Positions 55,410-63,384 are shown, counted from the first letter of the stretch. The stretch is 64,000 nt of DNA from Anaeromicropila populeti (GCF_900112775.1 NZ_FOYZ01000007.1:155719-219718), one strand, 5' to 3'. Translations and numbers: made by a program. Notes: generated from the sequence alone by a model not told the origin.

Positions 55410-55955
55410 TCAATAGATAATAGCTTCTAGTATTTTTTGAGCAGCTTCTTTTCCCTTAAACTGCTCCACTATTTTTGCTGCAAACTCAATAGAAGCTCCC
55501 ATACCTCTTGCCGTTATTATATTTCCATCTTGTACCACTTTTTCAAAAACAACATCAGCACCCAGCAGCTTTTCTTCAAAGCCTGGATAACAAACAGCTG
55601 TTTTTCCCTCTAAGACACCATTAGCTCCTAAAATACTAGGGGCTGCGCATATTGCTGCAAACATCTTATCTTCCCGAACAAATTTCTTAATCTTTGTTCT
55701 TAAACCTTCGTGGCGAAACAGATTTGTTGTTCCAGGCATCCCACCAGGAAGCACTATCATGTCTGCACCATCAATATCTGCATTGTCGAATAAAACATCC
55801 ATTTGAACTGGTATATTATGTGAACCTGTCACCAAAAGTTCTTTCTCCACCGAAACCATTTCTGTATCAATTTCAGCTCTCCGTAAAATGTCCACCACTG
55901 TCAGCCCCTCAATTTCCTCAAAACCATTTGCAAAAAAAACACAAACCTTTGCCAT
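55410..55955 (-). CDS. DJ-1/PfpI family protein
   Basis: 181 residues. The class I glutamine-amidotransferase-like fold carries the nucleophile-elbow cysteine in FAAICAAPSILG (about residue 103), with GFEEIEGLTVVDILRRA at the N-terminus giving the conserved Glu. YajL/ThiJ-like members are described as chaperones or glyoxalase/deglycase-type enzymes, so the exact activity is open. Convergent with the symporter gene, three bases between stops. Confidence 0.9.
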   Translation of the reverse strand: MAKVCVFFANGFEEIEGLTVVDILRRAEIDTEMVSVEKELLVTGSHNIPVQMDVLFDNADIDGADMIVLPGGMPGTTNLFRHEGLRTKIKKFVREDKMFAAICAAPSILGANGVLEGKTAVCYPGFEEKLLGADVVFEKVVQDGNIITARGMGASIEFAAKIVEQFKGKEAAQKILEAIIY

Positions 55956-55990
55956 TATTTCATCACTCCATTTCTTAATTTTATAATAAA

Positions 55991-56659
55991 CTAATCAATT
56001 AGCTGTATTCTACCATAATGCTCCAGTGGAAACTTTTCATTATATTCTATACTATCAAATATTGGTGAAAATACTTCCTTAAACTTTAGAAGTAGCGGAA
56101 TTGTAACCTGCTGCATTTGTGGATGCGCTGATTCATGGCAGCGAAGCTTAAAAAAATGTCTCCATTCTCTAAAATTATATGTTACTGCAATTTCTGTTTT
56201 CAAAGAATTAGGAAGTATTGCTCTGGCCTCCTGAGGAGAACTAATTTCCAAAAGCTGAATATATGCTTCTTCAATTGTTTTACAAGTATCTTTCCACTTA
56301 TTATATTTATGCGAATCTTCTATATAATAGAACGGCTCAATTACTGTTATCTCATTCCCAAACTTATCCCCACTATAATTACAATATCTTGTAGATTCCT
56401 GACTGTAACTTCCCACTCTGTGTCTTACAATTTCATGTGTAACTCCCCTGTCTACTACAAAATAAACTGTTACTTTCTCATGTTCTAATACAGACTCATG
56501 CTGTCTTGTAATAATATTACTCAAAAACTTTTCATTTGGTTCATCTGTCATTTTGCCCTCTGACTTATAGCATAGTCTGGCTGCATACTCTATATTTAGT
56601 AGTTTTGATTTATCCATTTCTCCCTTACGTATATATGCATATGGTTGTATTACATTCAT
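55991..56659 (-). CDS. thyX: Flavin-dependent thymidylate synthase
   Basis: 222 residues. Makes dTMP from dUMP with FAD, NADPH and methylene-tetrahydrofolate. The diagnostic RHRVGSYSQESTRY motif is present (about residues 80-93), as are the FAD-binding HESVLEHEKVTVYFVV and the C-terminal RCHESAHPQMQQVTIPLL. No thyA is seen here. Confidence 0.97.
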   Translation of the reverse strand: MNVIQPYAYIRKGEMDKSKLLNIEYAARLCYKSEGKMTDEPNEKFLSNIITRQHESVLEHEKVTVYFVVDRGVTHEIVRHRVGSYSQESTRYCNYSGDKFGNEITVIEPFYYIEDSHKYNKWKDTCKTIEEAYIQLLEISSPQEARAILPNSLKTEIAVTYNFREWRHFFKLRCHESAHPQMQQVTIPLLLKFKEVFSPIFDSIEYNEKFPLEHYGRIQLID

Positions 56660-56739
56660 GTGTCAATTCCTCTTTCCCAAATCATTCTTTTTCTATTGTA
56701 ACAATTTTTCATAAAATAATCTATACATTTTTGACATGC

Positions 56740-56783
56740 AAAAAAAGTTTCTATTAAATAGCATCTGCTACTAATAGAAACTT
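56740..56783 (-). terminator. Terminator of tRNA cluster 1
   Basis: Minus-strand AAGTTTCTATTA pairs with TAATAGAAACTT (56772-56783 and 56745-56756), followed by seven T. Confidence 0.88.
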
Positions 56784-56787
56784 CAAG

Positions 56788-56862
56788 TCGGGGTGACAGG
56801 ATTCGAACCTGCGACCTCTTGATCCCAAATCAAGCGCTCTAGCCAAGCTGAGCCACACCCCG
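56788..56862 (-). tRNA. tRNA-Pro(TGG), copy 2
   Basis: 75 bases, anticodon loop TTTGGGA, CCA end not encoded. Identical to 57594-57668. Last tRNA of the cluster. Confidence 0.96.
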
Positions 56863-56944
56863 TAATTACTATGTATCTTGTATCCGCTAATACCGATACA
56901 AACTCTTCTGTGCAAAAAAACACTGCAAGTACTACAAGGTTTAA

Positions 56945-57024
56945 TGCGGATGACAGGAATTGAACCTGCACGGTCTCCCACTAGATCCTAAGTCTAGCGC
57001 GTCTGCCAGTTCCGCCACATCCGC
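56945..57024 (-). tRNA. tRNA-Leu(TAG)
   Basis: 80 bases with a short class II variable arm. Anticodon stem CTAGA/TCTAG with loop CTTAGGA. Confidence 0.94.
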
Positions 57025-57050
57025 ATTCATTACTTTCTAAAGAAAGTAAA

Positions 57051-57123
57051 TGAGACATCGGGGATTCGAACCCCGGACAACTTGATTAAAAGTCAAGTGC
57101 TCTACCGACTGAGCTAATATCCC
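57051..57123 (-). tRNA. tRNA-Lys(TTT)
   Basis: 73 bases, anticodon loop CTTTTAA; the acceptor stem GGGATAT/ATGTCTC has two G-T pairs. Confidence 0.94.
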
Positions 57124-57143
57124 TTACCAGCCTTACGGCCAAA

Positions 57144-57215
57144 CTGGGCTAGCTGGATTCGAACCAGCGACTGCAGCAGTCAAAGTGCTGTGCCTTACCG
57201 CTTGGCGATAGCCCA
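57144..57215 (-). tRNA. tRNA-Gln(TTG)
   Basis: 72 bases, anticodon stem CAGCA/TGCTG with loop CTTTGAC; discriminator G. Confidence 0.94.
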
Positions 57216-57258
57216 TCATAAAATACTTTACACAAAAGTATTACTACCTTGTAGATAA

Positions 57259-57333
57259 GGTGGATAAAGGGATTCGAACCCTTGGCCTCCAGAGCCACAA
57301 TCTGGCGCGCTAACCAACTGCGCTATACCCACC
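57259..57333 (-). tRNA. tRNA-His(GTG)
   Basis: 75 bases with the extra G at position -1 opposite C73, the histidine identity pair. Anticodon loop TTGTGGC. Confidence 0.95.
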
Positions 57334-57381
57334 ACAAGTTTCCACCTATGATACTAACAATATAATATTTTGTAGATGAAA

Positions 57382-57455
57382 CGTGCCAGAAGGGATTCGA
57401 ACCCCCGACAACCGGCTTAGAAGGCCGATGCTCTATCCAGCTGAGCTACTAGCAC
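57382..57455 (-). tRNA. tRNA-Arg(TCT)
   Basis: 74 bases, anticodon loop TTCTAAG; discriminator G. Confidence 0.94.
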
Positions 57456-57489
57456 ATCCACATTCTCCAAAGATTTTTCAGAAAATGCA

Positions 57490-57560
57490 AGCGGGTGATG
57501 GGAATCGAACCCACGTATCTAGCTTGGAAGGCTAGTGTTCTACCATTGAACTACACCCGC
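57490..57560 (-). tRNA. tRNA-Gly(TCC)
   Basis: 71 bases, anticodon stem CTAGC/GCTAG with loop CTTCCAA. Confidence 0.95.
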
Positions 57561-57593
57561 AAAATCATTTATTCAAACAAACTTTGATACAAA

Positions 57594-57668
57594 TCGGGGT
57601 GACAGGATTCGAACCTGCGACCTCTTGATCCCAAATCAAGCGCTCTAGCCAAGCTGAGCCACACCCCG
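57594..57668 (-). tRNA. tRNA-Pro(TGG), copy 1
   Basis: 75 bases, identical to 56788-56862. First tRNA behind the cluster promoter. Confidence 0.96.
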
Positions 57669-57711
57669 TTTGATGTTTGTTTTTCGCCGTCATCGCTGCG
57701 ACGCAAGACAT

Positions 57712-57740
57712 ATTATAGTATATGAAAATAGAAATGTCAA
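57712..57740 (-). promoter_or_regulatory. Promoter of tRNA cluster 1
   Basis: Perfect consensus on the minus strand: TTGACA (57735-57740), 17 bases, TATAAT (57712-57717). Confidence 0.93.
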
Positions 57741-57783
57741 CACCTTTTTAATATTTTTTTTAAAAAACAAAAAATTGTCGAAG

Positions 57784-58263
57784 TCACAGATAATTGATGC
57801 TAAAATGCATCTCACCAAATCGATCCAGTTCCATTATAATATAGCTCGGCTGACGCCCTGGCTGCCTTGGTAAGGATATACTTCCTGGGTTAACTGCAAT
57901 GATATCAGAAGATTGATCAATTACAGGTATATGTGTATGACCAAACATAACAATATCTGCATTTCTGCTTCTAGCTGCCTCTTTCAATGTAGTCAGGTCA
58001 AAATGCACACCATAGCGGTGTCCATGAGTAAGAAATACCGTATATTTTCCAATTGTCATTAATCTTTCCTGAGGAATATCCGTAAAAAAATCATTGTTTC
58101 CAGAAATTATTTCTTTCCTGCCTTCTACAAATGCATCTATAAAGTCTTCACTGCCTTCCAGGTCGCCTAAATGAATAAACATATCAATAGTTCCTACCTT
58201 ATCCAGAACTTTTGCTAAATTTGCATTTTTGCCATGTGAGTCACTAATTACAAGTATTTTCAT
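57784..58263 (-). CDS. YfcE/MJ0936-type metallophosphoesterase
   Basis: 159-residue calcineurin-like phosphodiesterase. Metal-ligand motifs are ISDSHG (residues 6-11), HLGDLEG, ISGNNDF, TLTHGHRYG and FGHTHIP, in canonical order. It has no added domain. Members cleave phosphodiesters, some of them cyclic nucleotides. The gene follows rdgB by about 38 bases; the pair rdgB-yfcE is common in Firmicutes. Confidence 0.92.
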   Translation of the reverse strand: MKILVISDSHGKNANLAKVLDKVGTIDMFIHLGDLEGSEDFIDAFVEGRKEIISGNNDFFTDIPQERLMTIGKYTVFLTHGHRYGVHFDLTTLKEAARSRNADIVMFGHTHIPVIDQSSDIIAVNPGSISLPRQPGRQPSYIIMELDRFGEMHFSINYL

Positions 58264-58301
58264 AATTTCCTCTTTCTATTCATCCACCTTGACTGAATCC
58301 A

Positions 58302-58901
58302 TTATCCTAATATTTTCTCTCTTATCACACTTTTCATGCTACTTAAAGCCCTTCCTCGGTGACTAATTTCATTTTTCTTTTCAGGTGTAAACTCCGCTGT
58401 TGTGCATCCAAATTCCGGAAGGTAGAAAATTGGGTCATACCCAAAACCGTTTTGTCCCTTTTCTTCATAACCAATCATCCCCTCTATGGTTCCGCGGGTG
58501 GTAAATATTTCACCTGATGGACAAACGCAGGCAATGGCACATACAAATCTTGCACTTCTTTCATCCCCTTCTGCCTTTTCCAACTGGTCAATAATATACT
58601 GATTTTTCACACTATACGGTGTATCCTCTCCTAAAAAACGTGCTGAATAAATTCCTGGTGCCTTATCTAAATAATCTACTTCCAGCCCTGAATCATCTGC
58701 AAGAACAACTTCATTTAGCATTTCAGAAATTGCTTTTGCTTTTATGATTGCATTTTCTTCAAAGGTTGTTCCGTCCTCAACAATATCCACATCAATGCCT
58801 GCTTCCTTTAGCGATTTTATCTCAATTCCTAAATCCTCCATAATCATACGAACTTCTTTCATTTTCCCTTCATTTCCCGTTGCAAAAACAATACGTTTCA
58901 T
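58302..58901 (-). CDS. rdgB: RdgB/HAM1 XTP/dITP pyrophosphatase
   Basis: 199 residues. Removes dITP, XTP and other deaminated purine nucleotides. Motifs: FATGNEGKMKEV at the N-terminus, LADDSGLEVDYLDKAPGIYSARF and GFGYDPIFY, and the C-terminal SHRGRALSSM. It lies five bases after the amidase gene. Confidence 0.96.
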   Translation of the reverse strand: MKRIVFATGNEGKMKEVRMIMEDLGIEIKSLKEAGIDVDIVEDGTTFEENAIIKAKAISEMLNEVVLADDSGLEVDYLDKAPGIYSARFLGEDTPYSVKNQYIIDQLEKAEGDERSARFVCAIACVCPSGEIFTTRGTIEGMIGYEEKGQNGFGYDPIFYLPEFGCTTAEFTPEKKNEISHRGRALSSMKSVIREKILG

Positions 58902-58906
58902 AAAAA

Positions 58907-59668
58907 CTACCTCTCTTCTAATGTTCTTATAATTCCGTTGAATAAACCCATTGCTATTTTCTGTTGGTTTCCTTCATCCAACAAAAACTTCAGTTCCTCC
59001 CTATTTGACATAAAACCAACTTCAACTAATGCAATTGGTACCTTTGAGCGACTTATTATGTAAATATTATCACCTGCTAACAAACCTCTGTCATTCTGAT
59101 GGGTTATACTTAAAATCTCTTTCTTCAAAATATCTGAAAACTCTTTTGATGTCAACTCCTGTTTTCTTTCCTCATTGCTGGAATACAACACCTCTACTCC
59201 ATTGGCATCTTTATTTTTCCCATAGTTACAATGTATACTAACAACTAAATCAGCCTTAACATTATTAATAAATTCAACTCTCTCCTCTGGTTCCATTTTT
59301 TTATCTGTCAACCTGGTATAATAAACTTTTATCCCACATTCATCCAGCAGTTCTTTCATATACCCTACAATTTTTAAATTAATATTCTTTTCCAAATACT
59401 TTTCATCCTTAGAACATGTCCCAGAGTCCATCCCCCCATGTCCAGCATCCACCACTACAATTTTATTTGACCCCAATATATTTCTTTCATTGGATTCTAA
59501 TAAAATCTGTTCCTCTTCATAAAGAGACTGAAGCTTCATTTCATAACCTGCTGCATTAGAAACTATACATTTATTTTGACGGTTTGTACTGAAAAAGGAA
59601 AAAAACACTACCCAACATAATATGATTCCAAGATATGCTAGCAGTCTATTTATTAGTTTCTGCTCCAT
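58907..59668 (-). CDS. N-acetylmuramoyl-L-alanine amidase (Amidase_3), membrane-anchored
   Basis: 253 residues. A TM anchor at about 8-27 is followed by an ~45-residue linker and the zinc amidase domain. Zinc and catalytic motifs: VVDAGHGGMDSG, the Glu in YLEKNINLKIV, DLVVSIHCNYG and ALVEVGFMSNREE. It cleaves the glycan-peptide bond of peptidoglycan. CwlD-like architecture suggests a role in spore cortex or cell separation, which is inference. AAGGCTGA precedes the ATG. Confidence 0.93.
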   Translation of the reverse strand: MEQKLINRLLAYLGIILCWVVFFSFFSTNRQNKCIVSNAAGYEMKLQSLYEEEQILLESNERNILGSNKIVVVDAGHGGMDSGTCSKDEKYLEKNINLKIVGYMKELLDECGIKVYYTRLTDKKMEPEERVEFINNVKADLVVSIHCNYGKNKDANGVEVLYSSNEERKQELTSKEFSDILKKEILSITHQNDRGLLAGDNIYIISRSKVPIALVEVGFMSNREELKFLLDEGNQQKIAMGLFNGIIRTLEER

Positions 59669-59749
59669 TCAGCCTTAGCTCCTTCGTATTTATTGCAATT
59701 TTGCAGCATTGCAGAATTGGTTAATCATACAATACTGCAAACATTTTAT

Positions 59750-60898
59750 TTATTCGCGTGCCCTTGGAGGTTTTGGTCCCATAAACTGATAAAAATACGT
59801 TTTCATCATTCCATTATAAATTTTTCTGTTTTTGGTAGCTTTCTTCCCAATATATTTTTGAGCATCTTCATAACCAGAAATTATAAAACAAGACCACGTC
59901 TCCATATTTTTCAGCACTTCACCAATTTCACCATATAACTCTGGCATATACTCTTTTTCAGAAAGCCTTTCTCCATATGGTGGATTTGTAATAATAAACC
60001 CATATTTCTTAGGATGTTTCAGGTCTTTAACTGCCCTTTGCTGAAAGTGAATTAGTTGATCTACCTCTGCACGCTGTGCATTTTCTCTTGCCGCCTTTAC
60101 CATATCATCACTGATATCGTATCCCTGAATATTCATAATAACATCTCTGTTTATCCTTGCATATGCTTCTTCTATTGCACTATACCATTCTTTTTTAGGT
60201 ACAATATTAGTCCAACTCTCTGCTATAAAAGAACGATTCATTCCTGGCGCAATTTTTGCACCAATCATAGCTGCTTCTATCGGAATGGTTCCACTTCCAC
60301 AAAAAGGATCAACCAGTGGTCTGTCTTTATTCCATGGAGAAATTAGAATGAGTGCTGCTGCCAAAGTTTCCTTTATCGGTGCCTTTGCAGTAGCCTTTCG
60401 ATACCCTCTTTTATGAAGACCCAAACCTGTCGTATCTAATCCAACCACAACCTCATCCTTTAAAAGAGTAACCCGAATCGGATATTCTGCACCTGTCTCA
60501 TCTAAAGACTCTGTTTTATAAGCCACTTTCATTCTATCAACAATGGCTTTTTTCATTATAGACTGAATATCTGGTGTACTTTTTAAATCACTCTTTACTG
60601 TAGTAGCTTTTGTAACCCAGAACTTGGCGTTTTTAGGGAGATATCTTTCCCATTCAATTGCTTTCGTATTTTCAAATAATTCATCAAATGTCTTTGCCTG
60701 AAATTTTCCTACTTTAAGCAGGATTCTCTCAGCTGTTCTTAAAAAAATATTTGCTCTTGCAATTGCTTCTGATTCTCCAGAAAATGTAATCTTACCATCT
60801 TCTACTTCTACAATCTCATAGCCTAAATCTTGTATTTCCCTCTTTAGCACTGCTTCTATTCCAAAATGACAGGGTGCCACATATTCAAACTTACTCAT
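59750..60898 (-). CDS. THUMP-domain class I RNA methyltransferase (YpsC/RlmL N-terminal type)
   Basis: 382 residues. The N-terminal ferredoxin-like plus THUMP region (to about 160) binds RNA. The methylase core has VDPFCGSGTIPIEAAMIG (SAM site and START), YDISDDMV, and the N-methylase motif FIITNPPYGERL. This resembles the RlmL N-terminal half (23S rRNA m2G2445) and B. subtilis YpsC. Target inferred, not proven. AAAGGAG lies upstream of the ATG. Confidence 0.92.
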   Translation of the reverse strand: MSKFEYVAPCHFGIEAVLKREIQDLGYEIVEVEDGKITFSGESEAIARANIFLRTAERILLKVGKFQAKTFDELFENTKAIEWERYLPKNAKFWVTKATTVKSDLKSTPDIQSIMKKAIVDRMKVAYKTESLDETGAEYPIRVTLLKDEVVVGLDTTGLGLHKRGYRKATAKAPIKETLAAALILISPWNKDRPLVDPFCGSGTIPIEAAMIGAKIAPGMNRSFIAESWTNIVPKKEWYSAIEEAYARINRDVIMNIQGYDISDDMVKAARENAQRAEVDQLIHFQQRAVKDLKHPKKYGFIITNPPYGERLSEKEYMPELYGEIGEVLKNMETWSCFIISGYEDAQKYIGKKATKNRKIYNGMMKTYFYQFMGPKPPRARE

Positions 60899-60946
60899 TC
60901 TTTTGTTCTCCTTTTTCCTAATATCTATATTATGGCTAACTTTTTA

Positions 60947-61255
60947 TTATCCGTCAACGGATATTTTTCCTCTGTAAGCATGAAAACCTCCGTAGACATT
61001 AATTATTTTGTAGCCTTGCCTTGTTAATACCCTTGCAAGCTGTAGGCTGAGCCCTCCACGCTCGCAATATACAATATAATAATAGCCTGCTACCAAACAA
61101 ATCTGATTATTTTCAAATGCTTCAAATGGGATATTTATAGCAGATGGGATATGCCCACGCAAGTAATCTTCTTTATTCCTTAAATCAATTATCTTACAAT
61201 CCGCTCTTCCTATATATTGGAATATATCTTTTGCAGGAATCGACGTAACATTCAT
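60947..61255 (-). CDS. Small rhodanese-domain protein
   Basis: 102 residues forming one rhodanese domain. CKIIDLRNKEDYLRGHIPSAINIP is the CH2A-like start, and the active loop YCERGGLSLQLA retains the cysteine. These proteins carry persulfide sulfur. The loop CERGGLS is six residues, as in sulfur-handling rhodaneses rather than phosphatases. Stand-alone gene. Confidence 0.88.
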   Translation of the reverse strand: MNVTSIPAKDIFQYIGRADCKIIDLRNKEDYLRGHIPSAINIPFEAFENNQICLVAGYYYIVYCERGGLSLQLARVLTRQGYKIINVYGGFHAYRGKISVDG

Positions 61256-61313
61256 GCTATCACCACCAATCCTATTATAATATATTCGAAAAATAGAATT
61301 TTGTGTAAGAATA

Positions 61314-61352
61314 CAAAAAATAACCTGAGAATATTTAATCTCAGGTTATTTT
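61314..61352 (-). terminator. Terminator of the Asn/Ser-rich gene
   Basis: TAACCTGAGA (61321-61330) pairs with TCTCAGGTTA (61339-61348); a T run follows on the minus strand. Confidence 0.85.
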
Positions 61353-61403
61353 CTAGTTATAAATGATTAACTCAAGAACATTTCAAAATCAGAGCGATTA
61401 GAA

Positions 61404-61688
61404 TTAATATTTGTCTGAAGTGTTGTTTGTACTATTTGAATAATTTGAGGTTGTACCACCTGTTGAATTTTTTGATGTGCTGGATGTTGTATTTTTAGAG
61501 CTGTTTTTTGAAGCATTTCTTGCGTTACTTGTATTACCTGTGTTACTTGCATTATTTGCATTACTTGTGCTGCTTGTTCCACTATAGCTGTTTGCATTGC
61601 TGTAATTATTCTGTGAAGAACAATCCTGATATGCATTATTACTCCTGTTAGTATCCTGTGTGCTATTATTACTATAATTTTTAGCCAT
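61404..61688 (-). CDS. Asn/Ser/Thr-rich low-complexity small protein
   Basis: 94 residues beginning MAKNYSNNSTQDTNRSNNAY; more than half are Asn, Ser or Thr, with a lone Cys. There are no folded-domain or membrane signs. GGAGGC is well placed before the ATG, and a strong terminator follows, so it is a real gene. Another frame across the same bases is also open, which is a by-product of the repeats. Small N/S/Q-rich proteins occur among spore or surface proteins of Clostridia; no function can be assigned. Confidence 0.7.
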   Translation of the reverse strand: MAKNYSNNSTQDTNRSNNAYQDCSSQNNYSNANSYSGTSSTSNANNASNTGNTSNARNASKNSSKNTTSSTSKNSTGGTTSNYSNSTNNTSDKY

Positions 61689-61799
61689 AATATTGCCTCC
61701 TATAATATATTTAAATTACAAAATTATTATCTGCTTTTTATTTTTTTTTATTCACATTTCTGAAAATTAAGAAAAATGTTGAAATCAATCTTTTTCCAG

Positions 61800-61828
61800 T
61801 TGATTTTTAAATGTAAATGTACTATAAT
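61800..61828 (+). promoter_or_regulatory. Promoter of the candidate small RNA
   Basis: Plus-strand TTGATT (61800-61805), 17 bases, TATAAT (61823-61828). No open reading frame of any size follows with a ribosome site. Confidence 0.75.
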
Positions 61829-61834
61829 GAGTTT

Positions 61835-61953
61835 GTGTTAAGAGTTCACCCCTTAAATGAACTCTGATTCGCACACTATATAACCCCTTATTAATTATTT
61901 ATACTCCCCTCATCGAAACACCGCCATGGCTCCCCCTTGGCGGTGTTTCATTT
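61835..61953 (+). ncRNA. Candidate small RNA with C-rich loops
   Basis: About 115-120 bases, from the expected start near 61835 to the terminator hairpin GAAACACCGCCA / TGGCGGTGTTTC (61915-61926 and 61938-61949), which is followed by ATTTGT. An 8-base hairpin AGAGTTCA/TGAACTCT (61841-61848, 61858-61865) lies at its 5' end. ACCCCTTA occurs twice (61848-61855 partly in the loop, 61883-61890 unpaired), TCCCCTCA near 61905, and CTCCCCCTT in the terminator loop. C-rich unpaired segments are typical of Firmicute small RNAs that pair with Shine-Dalgarno sequences. The region 61689-62248 has no other clear gene on this strand. Confidence 0.65.
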
Positions 61954-61975
61954 GTAAAAATATATTCTTTGATAT

Positions 61976-62134
61976 TTACCTAATACTTTTAAGGATTACT
62001 CCACTAATTACATTATCATTATAATATGCCACTACTTTATTAGAATCTTTATAAGCGCAATCATTACTTTGTAGAAAATTAAACCAATCTTTTTTGCAAC
62101 TCTGAACTCTAATTGTAATGTCCCCATTGTCCAT
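61976..62134 (-). CDS. Possible 52-residue ORF or gene remnant
   Basis: MDNGDITIRVQSCKKDWFNF begins at the ATG at 62134 and ends at TAA (61976-61978). The composition is protein-like, but the ribosome site is poor (GATGGG) and it lies after the DUF1700 terminator with no promoter seen. It may be the tail of a deleted gene. Confidence 0.3.
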   Translation of the reverse strand: MDNGDITIRVQSCKKDWFNFLQSNDCAYKDSNKVVAYYNDNVISGVILKSIR

Positions 62135-62179
62135 TATTAGCCCATCTTAAATGCCCAAATTGAAAACAGAATGAATATC

Positions 62180-62217
62180 AAAAAAACCCTGCAAGCATAA
62201 CATTAGCCTGCAAAGTT
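62180..62217 (-). terminator. Terminator of the DUF1700 gene
   Basis: Minus-strand AACTTTGCAGG pairs (with three wobbles) with CTTGCAGGGTT, followed by seven T. Confidence 0.8.
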
Positions 62218-62248
62218 TCTAGTTTCACACCCTATACATACTCCGTTT

Positions 62249-62758
62249 CTATCTGCGCTTCCATACGCCTAAAAATACCTTTATAAGCAGATAAATTAAT
62301 ATAATAGGCAGGATAACCGAAAATAGTAATTGAACAGCAAATTTAATCACAATTACTAATACTAAAATAAAAGCAACATACGTAATAATTCTTCTCATTC
62401 GCTCAAAAAATCTATTCTTATTTATTTCGCTTCCTCCCTTGGCTCTAGGTTTACTGCTTCTTCCTGTACCCTCTTCACCTTCATACTCTTCGTATTTTAC
62501 CTCTTCATAGGCATTATTTCTATTCTGCTTCCATCCGCCATATTTATATCTCCCTGACATCTTATAAGTATCGATAATTGTTTTTGCTATCAGCCTGGGG
62601 TCTCCTATTTGATTCACTATATTTTCTTCTGATTCTTGCTTCATTTTGCAAGATTCAATATAATCACTATAATATTTTATATGCCCATCTACAATATGAC
62701 TTGGCATTTCATCCTGCAATGTTTCTCTTAATTGTTTCAGAAACTCTTCTTTATTCAT
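62249..62758 (-). CDS. DUF1700 family membrane protein
   Basis: 169 residues from the ATG at 62758 (AGGAG six bases upstream; the ATG six bases earlier is too close). The N-terminal NKEEFLKQLRETLQDEMPSH and YYSDYIE, plus GDPRLIAKTIIDTY, are the DUF1700 helical domain; a charged linker follows. Two hydrophobic segments at about 127-165 end the protein. DUF1700 genes often accompany PadR regulators and DUF4097 adhesin-like proteins, neither of which is present here. Confidence 0.85.
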   Translation of the reverse strand: MNKEEFLKQLRETLQDEMPSHIVDGHIKYYSDYIESCKMKQESEENIVNQIGDPRLIAKTIIDTYKMSGRYKYGGWKQNRNNAYEEVKYEEYEGEEGTGRSSKPRAKGGSEINKNRFFERMRRIITYVAFILVLVIVIKFAVQLLFSVILPIILIYLLIKVFLGVWKRR

Positions 62759-62802
62759 TAGCATCTCCTTTTATTCATATAAATAATTCTACTAATGATT
62801 CT

Positions 62803-62831
62803 ATTCTATCATAAATATAAAAACAGGTAAA
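62803..62831 (-). promoter_or_regulatory. DUF1700 gene promoter
   Basis: Minus-strand TTTACC (62826-62831), 17 bases, TAGAAT (62803-62808). Confidence 0.45.
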
Positions 62832-62843
62832 ATACTTTTATGT

Positions 62844-62876
62844 AAAAAAATAAAGCCCAATTTTTATTTGGGCTTT
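62844..62876 (-). terminator. Terminator of the rRNA-tRNA operon
   Basis: Minus-strand AAAGCCCAA pairs with TTGGGCTTT (62868-62876 and 62852-62860), followed by ATTTTTTT. It ends the transcript three bases after tRNA-Arg. Confidence 0.93.
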
Positions 62877-62878
62877 AA

Positions 62879-62952
62879 CGTGCGTGAGAAGATTCGAACT
62901 CCCGACACCTTGGTCCGTAGCCAAGTGCTCTATCCAGCTGAGCTACACACAC
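62879..62952 (-). tRNA. tRNA-Arg(ACG)
   Basis: 74 bases, anticodon loop CTACGGA; acceptor GTGTGTG/CACGCAC. A34 is expected to become inosine. Confidence 0.94.
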
Positions 62953-62964
62953 ATATAATTTTAA

Positions 62965-63050
62965 TGCCGGCGACCGGAATCGAACCGGTACGGGAGATTA
63001 GTCCCGCAGGATTTTAAGTCCTGTGCGTCTGCCAGTTCCGCCACGCCGGC
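62965..63050 (-). tRNA. tRNA-Leu(TAA)
   Basis: 86 bases with a long class II variable arm; anticodon loop CTTAAAA. Confidence 0.95.
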
Positions 63051-63055
63051 ATCAA

Positions 63056-63128
63056 TGGGACCTACAGGGCTCGAACCTGTGACCCTCTGCTTGTAAGGCA
63101 GATGCTCTCCCAGCTGAGCTAAGATCCC
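63056..63128 (-). tRNA. tRNA-Val(TAC)
   Basis: 73 bases, anticodon loop CTTACAA; discriminator A. Confidence 0.95.
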
Positions 63129-63161
63129 ACATTTCATTGATGACAAAATTTAGTTGTAAAA

Positions 63162-63235
63162 CGACCCAGAAGGGACTCGAACCCTCGACCTCCGCCGTGA
63201 CAGGGCGGCGCTCTAACCAACTGAGCCACTAGGCC
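63162..63235 (-). tRNA. tRNA-Asp(GTC)
   Basis: 74 bases, anticodon stem CCGCC/GGCGG with loop CTGTCAC; discriminator G. Confidence 0.95.
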
Positions 63236-63239
63236 TTAA

Positions 63240-63312
63240 AGCCGACGATCGGACTTGAACCGATAACCTGCTGATTACAAGTCAGCTGCTCTGCCAATTG
63301 AGCCACGTCGGC
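63240..63312 (-). tRNA. tRNA-Thr(TGT)
   Basis: 73 bases, anticodon stem GCTGA/TCAGC with loop CTTGTAA. Confidence 0.95.
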
Positions 63313-63384
63313 ATATTCAATTGTAACTATAATACTTATTATATTATAATCAGTCTGGTATATCTCCCTCTGAAAATAACATAG

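Noticed and set aside
56754..56981. Open frames running through the tRNA cluster
   Set aside because: They are produced by the tRNA-Pro and tRNA-Leu sequences; the cloverleaf structures explain the region.
61367..61636. 89-codon frame overlapping the Asn/Ser-rich gene
   Set aside because: It comes from the repetitive codons read in another frame and has no ribosome site.
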